NCBI GenBank assembly: GCA_016782825.1
Contig: JADHXT010000099.1
Coordinates: forward strand, 1 to 10,215
Direction: 5' to 3'
Source of the DNA: Candidatus Brocadiia bacterium
GTDB lineage: Bacteria; Planctomycetota; PUPC01; DSUN01
DNA length: 10,215 bases
The notes beneath the pieces were generated by a model that saw only the letters and a list, made by a program, of their open reading frames with translations, was not told where the DNA came from and made no database searches. The number at the start of each line of letters is the position of its first letter. Within the stretch, counting starts at the first letter, position 1. The translations under genes and the position numbers were made by a program. Below, piece by piece: positions 1 to 6,084 of the stretch.

Positions 1-2
1 CA

Positions 3-545
3 AGCGCTCTCTGGTGGCGCGAGGCTATCGGGGAGAGTGAGAGCGCGGCGCAGAAGGCCGTGGAGCTTGCCCCCAATGACCCCTCGGTGTACATGGCGGC
101 CGCCCAGGTGGCCCGCAGGGCGGGGCGGCCCGAGGAAGCTGTGCAGCACACCACGAGGGCCATTGAGCTGGACCCGAGTCTCGAACGTGCCCACTTCACG
201 CGCGCCGAAGCGTACGCCGACCTCAACAACTGGGAAGAGGCAATTGAGGACTACTCCACGGCGATCAGGCTGAACGGTCGGTATGCTCGGGCCTACGCCG
301 GACGCGGCAAGGTGCGGCTGTCACAGGGCGACGAACAGGCGGCTCTGGCGGATCTCGACAAGGCCCTGGAACTGAGACCGCGGCTGGCGGATGCTTGGCT
401 GGCAAAGGCCCAGGCGCACCAAGCCCTGGGGCACAACGTCAAGGCGGCCAAGGCGTACCGGGAGTTCATCAAGCTCGCGCCGGATGCCGGCCTCGACCAC
501 CTTGTGCCAAAGGCGGAGGAGGAACTGCAGGACTTGGATGTATGA
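3..545 (+). CDS. TPR-repeat protein, C-terminal part (5' end outside window)
   Basis: The reading frame is open from the left edge to a TGA at 543-545, giving about 180 residues, so the true start lies upstream. An internal GTG at 60 falls inside a repeat helix and is unlikely to be the start. At least four consecutive 34-residue tetratricopeptide repeats are visible, ending in the typical pattern of A-I/L-E-L-x-P (AIELDP, AIRLNG, ALELRP, FIKLAP), with the Trp/Gly/Tyr/Ala helix positions well kept. A short charged tail (KAEEELQDLDV) closes the protein. TPR arrays bind partner proteins; nothing here identifies the partner or shows an enzymatic domain, which could lie in the missing N-terminal part. 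The gene converges on the beta-helix gene, 22 bases away. TPR assignment is firm; function is unknown. Confidence 0.9.
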   Translation, partial: SALWWREAIGESESAAQKAVELAPNDPSVYMAAAQVARRAGRPEEAVQHTTRAIELDPSLERAHFTRAEAYADLNNWEEAIEDYSTAIRLNGRYARAYAGRGKVRLSQGDEQAALADLDKALELRPRLADAWLAKAQAHQALGHNVKAAKAYREFIKLAPDAGLDHLVPKAEEELQDLDV

Positions 546-548
546 CGG

Positions 549-566
549 CGCGCCCGATCCGGCGCG
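549..566. terminator. GC-rich hairpin between converging genes
   Basis: A perfect 6-bp inverted repeat (CGCGCC at 549-554, GGCGCG at 561-566) with a 6-base loop occupies nearly all of the 22-base gap between the TPR stop and the beta-helix stop. The position between converging genes suggests a shared bidirectional terminator. There is no T-run on either side, so it is not a canonical intrinsic terminator and may only slow or block polymerase. Confidence 0.4.
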
Positions 567-567
567 G

Positions 568-2418
568 TCACCTGCGATCATCGAGCAGGGCCACGCCCGG
601 CAGCAACCTCGCCGTGATCTCCCCAACCGTCACCCCCGCATCGCCCACCTCCACCGACTCCCGGACCTCGATCGCGGCCGTCGTCTCCGCGTGGGGTGAT
701 TGGACGTGCAGGCCGTCTATGCTGACGCCCTGGGCGTTTTCGAGAATGACCGCGCCCGTCTCGCGGGCGGGCGTGCAGCCCTTCCGGTACTCGATGCGGT
801 TGCCTGAGATACTGACACCGTCGGCCGCGCCGACGTAGATGCCTGCGCCGGGCGGATTGATGATGGTGTTGCCCTCGATGGCGATGTTACGAAGCGTCCG
901 CTGCCCGGCGAGCTTGAAGCCTCGCGCCGTGGCGTTGGCCTGTATCGCGGCACCCATGTGTCCCTGCCCATAGCCCAGCGCATACCCGACGTCACGGATG
1001 ACGTTGTTCCGCACAACCACGTTGCTCGGCACCACGCCCTCAGGCCAGTCGGCGCAGTCGGCGATCACGATTCCCAAGCCCGCGACGCGCTCGATGACGT
1101 TGTCTTCAACGACCCCATCCGTCGCCTTGATGTAGACCGCGTGTCGCCGGTGGTTGCGGAACACATTGTTGCGGATCTGAAATCCAGCGCCGCAGCGGGA
1201 CAGGTTGTGGATGGTGTCCGCCGTCTTGTTGTCGGGGCCGGCAATGATGCCCTCGACGGGCATACTGAGCGTGACCATCAGGCCCCCGCGCTGCCGCTCG
1301 ACTGTCTCCGCCGTTGCCTCGCCCCGGATGATGCCCGCGCCCGACTCGACCACACGCAGCCTGTCGCCCGGTTGGATGATGCCGCCCCTGACGAGCACCA
1401 GCTCCGTCGGCGAGACGACCTCCTTCACAACGTTCGGCGGGTAGTAGATGTTGATGCTATCGTCGGCCATGCCCTCGAAGAAGCAGTTCTCGATGGTCGG
1501 GCCGGTAATGTTCTGCTGGACATGGATGCCGTCGGCGTCGGAGGTCAGGAGTCGGTCCGTGCCGGGCTTGTGCCGGACCTGCAGGCCGTCGAAGTGGATC
1601 GCATCGCTCGCCACCGAACCGGTCACCAACCCCGGCGCTGAGTAGACCGTGAAGTTGCGGACACCGCACTGCTTGCTGTGGAAGAAGAACGCCGCCCCGC
1701 CCGGGCCGCCGCGAGCCATGTAGACGAACCGGTCTCCGGGCTCCATGAACCGCACGTTCCGCCGATTCCCCGCGGTCGGGTGCATTCGCCAGACGCGGCC
1801 CTCTACGTGCTCCCACGATTCCATGAAAGTGTGGTCCGGGGCGCCGGCCTTGAGGAGGCGCTTCTTCCGGTCAAAGACCATTCCCCACTTCCCGAAGGGC
1901 TCCGGCGCCTGCTCGAACATCGGCATCGAGAGGTCCGGGTAGCCCTCCTGGAGCTCGAAGTCGAAGGTCCCGCCCTCCACATCGACCGCGACGATGTGCC
2001 CCTGGGTGAACGGGAGCGGGTCCCAGTCCACCGCCATGTCGGCGACCGTCACCCCTTCGCAGACCCCCAGGAAGAAGCACCCCTGCCGCGGGTTAGTGAC
2101 CACCAGGAGCGTCTTTGTGCCCTGGCCGCGCACGGTGATGCCCTTCGCCTCGCCGATGGTGATGGCTGCGCTCTCGCCCTCATCGCCCTCGACCCGGTAT
2201 GTCCCGGCGTCCAGGACTACCTCCGCTCCCGGCCCGGCCTCGATCGCCGCGGCGATGGCCGCCTCTATGCCCGGCGCCGAGTTCTCCTCCGTGCCCGGCA
2301 CCGCGCCGTAGTCCTTCACGTGAAACATCGCGCCAGCGGCTGTCCCACTCATCAATGCCGCCCCCAGTAGCAGCGCCCCGGCCACCCGGGCCCAGCGCTG
2401 CATCGTGTGTGTCTTCAT
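568..2418 (-). CDS. secreted right-handed parallel beta-helix protein, GH110-like glycoside hydrolase candidate
   Basis: This 616-residue protein has a signal peptide: basic start, hydrophobic stretch at about residues 11-24, and an AGA cleavage site near residue 30. After it comes an opening typical of pectate-lyase-like beta-helices (FHVKDYGAV at 32-40, a run of helix, then VVLDAGTYRVEG at 67-78). Repeated coils of the N-x-I/V-x-x-N type follow, such as IRNNVF, VEDNVI, VRNNVI, IEGNTI and ISGNRI between about 415 and 545. Two acidic motifs, SDADGIH at 293-299 and GMADDSIN at 316-323, resemble the paired acidic motifs of GH110 alpha-galactosidases, as does the overall length. An insert at about 325-400 between helix coils resembles the small beta-barrel inserts of that family. 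The ATG at 2418 is chosen because GGAAGGAA lies just upstream; the ATG five codons later has no ribosome site. It is the last gene of the operon, 21 bases after the oxidoreductase. A beta-helix polysaccharide lyase or other glycosidase remains possible. The fold is sure; GH110 is a motif-based inference. Confidence 0.85.
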   Translation of the reverse strand: MKTHTMQRWARVAGALLLGAALMSGTAAGAMFHVKDYGAVPGTEENSAPGIEAAIAAAIEAGPGAEVVLDAGTYRVEGDEGESAAITIGEAKGITVRGQGTKTLLVVTNPRQGCFFLGVCEGVTVADMAVDWDPLPFTQGHIVAVDVEGGTFDFELQEGYPDLSMPMFEQAPEPFGKWGMVFDRKKRLLKAGAPDHTFMESWEHVEGRVWRMHPTAGNRRNVRFMEPGDRFVYMARGGPGGAAFFFHSKQCGVRNFTVYSAPGLVTGSVASDAIHFDGLQVRHKPGTDRLLTSDADGIHVQQNITGPTIENCFFEGMADDSINIYYPPNVVKEVVSPTELVLVRGGIIQPGDRLRVVESGAGIIRGEATAETVERQRGGLMVTLSMPVEGIIAGPDNKTADTIHNLSRCGAGFQIRNNVFRNHRRHAVYIKATDGVVEDNVIERVAGLGIVIADCADWPEGVVPSNVVVRNNVIRDVGYALGYGQGHMGAAIQANATARGFKLAGQRTLRNIAIEGNTIINPPGAGIYVGAADGVSISGNRIEYRKGCTPARETGAVILENAQGVSIDGLHVQSPHAETTAAIEVRESVEVGDAGVTVGEITARLLPGVALLDDRR

Positions 2419-2439
2419 GTTGTTCCTTCCCAGGATTGG

Positions 2440-3645
2440 CTATCCCGCATCCTCCACCTGATGCTGCACCTCACAGACCTCTCCTGACAGCACATCCTGC
2501 ACCCTCACCGTCTCACCGATGGCCGCCGACTCCAGGACCGCGTAGATGATCGCCACAGCCCGCAGGCCTAGCTCGCCAGGGACCTCCGGCTCGCGGCCGT
2601 TGCGGATGGCGCTGATGAAGTCTGCGACCTCCGCCGCGATGAGTCGCCGATCGGTGACCGGGCCCTCCTCGGAGTAGCTCCCCAGTGGTCCGCCCCAAAG
2701 CTCGGTCTCGATGTCATTCAGCGCGAACTCGGGCGCCCGCTCCAGCAGCGCCTCGCCCTCCACAACCTCCCCCTCCAGCCGGACCTTCGGCGCGCCGCCG
2801 GAGCGACCCGAGGGCGCCTCCAGCGTCCCCAGCGTCCCGAACACGTGCCGCTGGAACATCCCCGCCCCCGTGCAGCCGAAGTGCAGAACCCACGTCCCCT
2901 GCACACCGTTCTCGAAGCTCAGCGCGGCGGAGAAGCAGTCGTCCGACTCGACGGGGACCTCGGTGTCCGGGCCGTCGGCCCCGACCCCGAGCCGCGTGGG
3001 CCAGACCTGCTTGCTCTGAGCGTAGACGCTCTCGATTCGGCCCAGGAGCATCTCGAACATGTACGCCTGGTGGATGCCCACGTCGAGGGCCAACCCGCCC
3101 TCGGAGAACGCGTGCCTCCAGACCGAGGCTACAATGCGCCGCCCGCTCATGACCTGGTTCTGCAACACGAAGTGAGGGTCTCCGATGAGCCCGCTGCCGA
3201 TGAGGTGCTTCACGAGCCGATTCACGGGGTCGCGCCGGTTGTTCTCGGCGACCGCCAGAACCCGCTCCGCCTCGCGCGCGGCCTTGATGATCGCCTGGCC
3301 TCGCGCCACGGTGAGGCCAAGCGGCTTCTCACACAGCACGTGTACCCCGGCCTCGAGCAGCGGGACGGCAATCGGGTCGTGCAGCCGATTCCCCGTCACC
3401 AGGTCGGCCGCCTCAATGTCCGGCTCGGCCGCCAGCGCCTCCTGGGCTGTCGCGTAGGTCGCCGGCCTCAAGCCGAGCAGCTCCTCAGCCTCAGCCGCAA
3501 CCGCCTCAGCGATGTCAGCCTGCGGGTCACAGATAGCCCGCAGCTTCAGCGACCCAGGGCTCACCCGCTCCAGCTCCCCGTATCCTCGCAGGTGCCTCGC
3601 ACCCATCATCCCGCAACCGACCAGCATCAGATTCAGCGGCTCCAT
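2440..3645 (-). CDS. Gfo/Idh/MocA family NAD(P)-dependent oxidoreductase
   Basis: This is a 401-residue cytosolic protein. The Rossmann dinucleotide-binding motif G-C-G-M-M-G is at residues 10-15, followed by a beta-strand ending in an acidic residue (AICD, D40), which in this fold often favours NAD. The family EKP motif is at 106-108 (CEKPLG), and GGLALDVGIHQ at 183-193 supplies the Asp188/His192 pair that with Lys107 forms the usual catalytic set. The C-terminal alpha/beta domain (about 140-370) ends in a helix typical of the family (IYAVLESAAIGETV). Members oxidise or epimerise sugars, inositols and other polyols; GH109 glycosidases belong to the same superfamily. The substrate cannot be read from sequence. 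No signal peptide or Tat motif is present. The start follows the DJ-1-family stop by four bases and its ribosome site (GGGAG at 3659-3655) lies in the end of that gene, so translation is probably coupled. The beta-helix enzyme downstream suggests a role in using a released sugar. Confidence 0.92.
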   Translation of the reverse strand: MEPLNLMLVGCGMMGARHLRGYGELERVSPGSLKLRAICDPQADIAEAVAAEAEELLGLRPATYATAQEALAAEPDIEAADLVTGNRLHDPIAVPLLEAGVHVLCEKPLGLTVARGQAIIKAAREAERVLAVAENNRRDPVNRLVKHLIGSGLIGDPHFVLQNQVMSGRRIVASVWRHAFSEGGLALDVGIHQAYMFEMLLGRIESVYAQSKQVWPTRLGVGADGPDTEVPVESDDCFSAALSFENGVQGTWVLHFGCTGAGMFQRHVFGTLGTLEAPSGRSGGAPKVRLEGEVVEGEALLERAPEFALNDIETELWGGPLGSYSEEGPVTDRRLIAAEVADFISAIRNGREPEVPGELGLRAVAIIYAVLESAAIGETVRVQDVLSGEVCEVQHQVEDAG

Positions 3646-3649
3646 TGGT

Positions 3650-4219
3650 TCACTCTCCCAGTCCGTCTTGGGCGGCGTTGAGCAGCTTCATGAACTCCCG
3701 CATCCACGGCGCATTGTCCCAGAACGTCCTGGCGGTCACCAGGTTGCCGTCCACCACCACCTCGCTATCCTCGTAGAGCCCACCCGAGAACTCGGCATCA
3801 TACTGGCACTTCGCGACAGTGGTCACGCGCTTCCCGCGGATCACGTCCGCCGCAGCGATGATCTCGATCCCATGACACACCGAGCCTATCGCCTTCCCCG
3901 ACTCCGCGAAATGGCGCGTGATGGCCATGAGGTCCTGGTCATACCGCAGGTACTCAGGCGCCCTTCCGCCGGAGATTATGAGGCCCACGTACTCATCGGG
4001 CTTCACATCCCTGAAAGCGATGTCGCTCGGGAAGTTGTAGCCCTTCGACTCGATGGTGATGTCCCAGTCCGCGTGCCGGTCGTGCTGCACGAGGTGGTAG
4101 ACGCGCTTCTCCGGCCCCGCCACGACACACTCGTAGCCGTCTTCCTGCACGCGGAAGTACGGGTACAGCGTATCCGTCACCTCAGCCGCATCGCCGATGA
4201 TCAGCAGTACCTTGCCCAT
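3650..4219 (-). CDS. DJ-1/PfpI family protein (class I glutamine amidotransferase-like)
   Basis: The 189-residue product has the flavodoxin-like DJ-1/PfpI fold. It opens with MGKVLLIIGDAAE. The segment IISGGRAPEYL at 81-91 matches the conserved glycine loop, and GSVCHGIEII at 112-121 is the nucleophile elbow with Cys115 and His116. Glu13 is the likely partner of the active cysteine, and VVVDGNLVTART at 154-165 is the usual C-terminal motif. Family members include intracellular peptidases, chaperones, glyoxalases and deglycases; the exact activity cannot be told apart here. The ATG at 4219 is preferred over an ATG 34 codons upstream because GGGAGGAG lies 8 bases before it, and the extra N-terminal residues do not resemble the family. 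It is the first gene of a three-gene operon with the oxidoreductase and beta-helix protein. Confidence 0.9.
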   Translation of the reverse strand: MGKVLLIIGDAAEVTDTLYPYFRVQEDGYECVVAGPEKRVYHLVQHDRHADWDITIESKGYNFPSDIAFRDVKPDEYVGLIISGGRAPEYLRYDQDLMAITRHFAESGKAIGSVCHGIEIIAAADVIRGKRVTTVAKCQYDAEFSGGLYEDSEVVVDGNLVTARTFWDNAPWMREFMKLLNAAQDGLGE

Positions 4220-4227
4220 GTGCCTGA

Positions 4228-4235
4228 CTCCTCCC
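4228..4235 (-). promoter_or_regulatory. ribosome binding site that sets the DJ-1-family start
   Basis: On the minus strand this reads GGGAGGAG, with 8 bases to the ATG at 4219. It decides between that start and the longer frame beginning at 4321. Confidence 0.75.
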
Positions 4236-4254
4236 GGCCCCGCAGCACCGCAGG

Positions 4255-4284
4255 GCCCGAGGGATTTCCGGTCCCTCGTAGGGC
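4255..4284 (-). other. leader hairpin upstream of the DJ-1/oxidoreductase/beta-helix operon
   Basis: An inverted repeat of GAGGGA (4259-4264) and TCCCTC (4272-4277) around a 7-base loop is flanked by a second pair, GCCC (4255-4258) and GGGC (4281-4284), separated from the inner arm by a 3-base bulge. Together they form about 10 bp of stem. It lies 36-65 bases before the first start codon of the operon, where a 5' untranslated leader is expected. It could be a regulatory stem or an operator; the sequence does not match a riboswitch class I know. Confidence 0.35.
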
Positions 4285-4412
4285 ACACCTCTTCTCTGCA
4301 TTCGTCCGTCAGCGCCGCCATTGTGGTATTTGGGATAAGCGCCGGGCAGGTGAAGATAGGAGGGGAGGGAACCCTTCCACATTAGCGGGCGCGTCCCGCG
4401 AGGGGTGCAGCG

Positions 4413-4910
4413 ATGGCTCATTATGAAGGGGAACCCGTCCACCGTGGCCCGGTGTGCATCTGCGGCCCGAGCCTCCCGGGATTCGAGGAGGCCCGTGACG
4501 CCGCCGATGTAGACACATCGGACTGGTACGAGCGGGCGGCCGTCACCGACGACGTGCTCTACTTCGCCGTCGCCGTTGCCGAGACGCAAGGCCCTATAGG
4601 CGAGGTGATTCTGCACGACCTCGAGCCCGGCTCGGGGAAAGCGTGCGTCCACGCGCACCTCTTCCAGGCAGAATCGCGCAGTAGCGGACACGGCGAGCAT
4701 GCGCTCAAGGCGATCATCGAGTATGCCTTCAAGCACGCGAAACTGAAGGAGCTCACGTTGGTCGTCAAGGAGGGGAACTTCCCGGCCCGGCGCTGCTACG
4801 CGAAGTGCGGCTTCCAGCAGGTGGACCGGGATGATGATGACAGGTCGCAGGTCATCATGTGCATGACCCGTGACCAGTGGCGGCGGATGGTCGATGAGGA
4901 GGAGTGGTGA
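4413..4910 (+). CDS. GNAT family N-acetyltransferase
   Basis: This 165-residue protein has the GNAT core. The strand IGEVILHDL (62-70) precedes the acetyl-CoA motif A, where RSSGHG at 89-94 is the Q/R-x-x-G-x-G/A pyrophosphate loop, followed by the helix HALKAIIEYAF. Motif B is seen as NFPARRCYAKCGFQQV at 122-137, the usual N-x-x-A-x-x-x-Y-x-x-x-G-F pattern. The protein acetylates an amine with acetyl-CoA in the cytosol; the acceptor (small molecule, ribosomal protein or peptide N-terminus) cannot be read. The ATG follows GAGGGG by 7 bases. It is divergent from the DJ-1 operon and convergent with the PLP enzyme gene, which ends 18 bases further on, so it is probably transcribed alone. Confidence 0.9.
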   Translation: MAHYEGEPVHRGPVCICGPSLPGFEEARDAADVDTSDWYERAAVTDDVLYFAVAVAETQGPIGEVILHDLEPGSGKACVHAHLFQAESRSSGHGEHALKAIIEYAFKHAKLKELTLVVKEGNFPARRCYAKCGFQQVDRDDDDRSQVIMCMTRDQWRRMVDEEEW

Positions 4911-4928
4911 ACGGTGCGACGGGGCAGG

Positions 4929-6029
4929 CTACTGGTTCTTCCCCCGAGCTGTGATCCTGCAGGTCTCCACCACTTGGTCGTCCTCGATCAGGTGCAACTC
5001 CTCATAGAGGTTGAGGGCTGTGCAGATGCGTGGCGGGATCAGTTCCAGCTTCTCGCCGATGCGTACTTCGCGTGAGGCGCCTTCCAGGTTCAGGTAGCCG
5101 TGCTCGTCGTTGATGCTGTCGAGGTATCCCCCAGGTCCGCCCCGCACGAAGCCGTAGCCCGGTGTGACGCGCTTGACCTGGTTCGCGAGGGCCTTGGAGC
5201 CCGCGTCGACGATGGCCCGGCCGGGGCTGGGGAGGCTGATGACGGTGGTGAGGATGGCGGCCGAGATGTCGGTCACCTCGCACACGCCCAAGTCGACCTG
5301 GTTGCGGTCATAGAAGACGTACGTGCCGGGGCGAATCTCCGTCAGCCCGACGCCCTCGCCGTAGAGGGGAGCCGCGGGGGTGCAGCCGCCGCTGATACGC
5401 CGGACATCGTGACCGAGGCCGCGGAGCTCATCGGCTACCTGGAGGAGGAGCCGCCCCTCGGCGGCCACCAGCGGCACGCGCTCGGCGTCGGTGGTGACGC
5501 TGTAGGTCATCGGCGCGTAGCCCATCACCCCGACCACCTCGAGGCCGGGCAGACCCGCAACCGTGTCGGCGAGGTCTGCAGCCCCCTCCGGCTGGACGCC
5601 GCAGCGGTGGGCGCCGATGTCGACCTCCACGATGACCTCCAGCGGATGCGCCGGCGAGCCGACGTGCTCCGAGTAGCCTCGCGCGACCGTCACGCTGTCA
5701 CAGGCGACGGAGACGCTCGCCCGCTCATTCAGTGCCCGGAGCCTCGCCAGCTTCCGCCCGCCGACCACCTCGTTGGCGATGAAGACATCCCCCACTCCCC
5801 CGTCGACCATCGCCTCGGCTTCGCTGACCTTCGAGGCGGTCACGCCCGCCGCTCCGGCGTCGAGCTGCATGTGCGCGATCTCCGGCGTCTTGTGGGCCTT
5901 GCAGTGGGGCCGCATCTCCAGGCCCGCTGCGGTGGCGGAGCGGGCGACGCGGTCGATGTTGGCCCTGAGCGTGGGCAGGTCGACGACCAGCGCGGGCGTG
6001 TCGAGGTCATGGAGCCGGGGACTCGGCAT
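4929..6029 (-). CDS. fold-type III PLP enzyme, D-threonine aldolase / D-serine dehydratase family
   Basis: This 366-residue protein has the two-domain layout of the family: an alanine-racemase-like TIM barrel (about 8-250) and a beta domain at the C-terminus (about 255-366). It begins with LHDLDTPALVVDL and carries RPHCKAHKTPEIA at 40-52, where Lys44 is the expected Schiff-base lysine. VEVDIGAHRCGV at 135-145 and RISGGCTP at 211-218 are the barrel and phosphate-binding motifs. Relatives cleave D-threonine or D-3-hydroxyaspartate to an aldehyde and glycine, or dehydrate D-serine, and need a divalent metal held by a P-x-H-x-C/D motif near the end. Here the aligned segment reads PPRIC (332-336), so the usual histidine is Arg334 while Cys336 stays. 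The start at 6029 is chosen because GGAGG lies 8 bases upstream; the longer open frame overlaps the preceding gene and has no family likeness. It lies 55 bases after the TPR/kinase-like gene, plausibly on one transcript. Confidence 0.9.
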   Translation of the reverse strand: MPSPRLHDLDTPALVVDLPTLRANIDRVARSATAAGLEMRPHCKAHKTPEIAHMQLDAGAAGVTASKVSEAEAMVDGGVGDVFIANEVVGGRKLARLRALNERASVSVACDSVTVARGYSEHVGSPAHPLEVIVEVDIGAHRCGVQPEGAADLADTVAGLPGLEVVGVMGYAPMTYSVTTDAERVPLVAAEGRLLLQVADELRGLGHDVRRISGGCTPAAPLYGEGVGLTEIRPGTYVFYDRNQVDLGVCEVTDISAAILTTVISLPSPGRAIVDAGSKALANQVKRVTPGYGFVRGGPGGYLDSINDEHGYLNLEGASREVRIGEKLELIPPRICTALNLYEELHLIEDDQVVETCRITARGKNQ

Positions 6030-6037
6030 TGGGACAG

Positions 6038-6047
6038 CCTCCGGAGG
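6038..6047 (-). promoter_or_regulatory. ribosome binding site within a perfect palindrome, PLP enzyme gene
   Basis: The GGAGG that sets the 6029 start (6042-6038, 8-base spacer) is half of the perfect 10-base palindrome CCTCCGGAGG. The other half is an anti-Shine-Dalgarno-like sequence that could mask it, though a hairpin would have only a 3-bp stem around a 4-base loop. Confidence 0.5.
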
Positions 6048-6051
6048 AGTC

Positions 6052-6065
6052 GCCCCGGACGGGGC
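6052..6065 (-). other. small GC hairpin in the gap before the PLP enzyme gene
   Basis: GCCCC (6052-6056) and GGGGC (6061-6065) form a 5-bp stem with a 4-base loop, between the stop of the TPR/kinase-like gene and the ribosome site of the PLP enzyme. No T-run follows, so it may limit read-through or protect the message rather than end it. Confidence 0.3.
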
Positions 6066-6084
6066 AACGCATGATTCGGGACGG

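Larger units (their letters stand above)
4220..4412. promoter_or_regulatory. divergent intergenic region between the DJ-1 operon and the acetyltransferase gene
   Basis: This 193-base gap must hold promoters for both directions. The only AT-richer patch is around 4318-4338 and is the best place for -10 elements, but I find no convincing -35/-10 pair on either strand. A 5-bp hairpin (GCGGG at 4385-4389, CCCGC at 4395-4399) sits directly before the acetyltransferase ribosome site (GAGGGG at 4400-4405). A second, larger hairpin is listed separately. Confidence 0.4.

Noticed and set aside
958..1641. Long + strand open frame of 227 codons opposite the beta-helix gene
   Set aside because: It is antisense to a gene with clear domain motifs. 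Its composition (rich in Asp, Arg, Val, His) is typical of shadow frames in GC-rich DNA, and it has no recognisable domain.
4220..4321. 34-codon N-terminal extension of the DJ-1-family protein
   Set aside because: The family begins at MGKVLLIIG. The extension covers the leader hairpin and the ribosome site that serves the 4219 start.
2845..4426. Overlapping + strand open frames opposite the oxidoreductase and DJ-1-family genes
   Set aside because: Both strands cannot be explained by family motifs here; only the minus-strand products show conserved catalytic residues.
5100..6074. 324-codon + strand open frame opposite the PLP enzyme
   Set aside because: Antisense shadow: low-complexity, charged composition and no domain, while the minus strand encodes a full family member.
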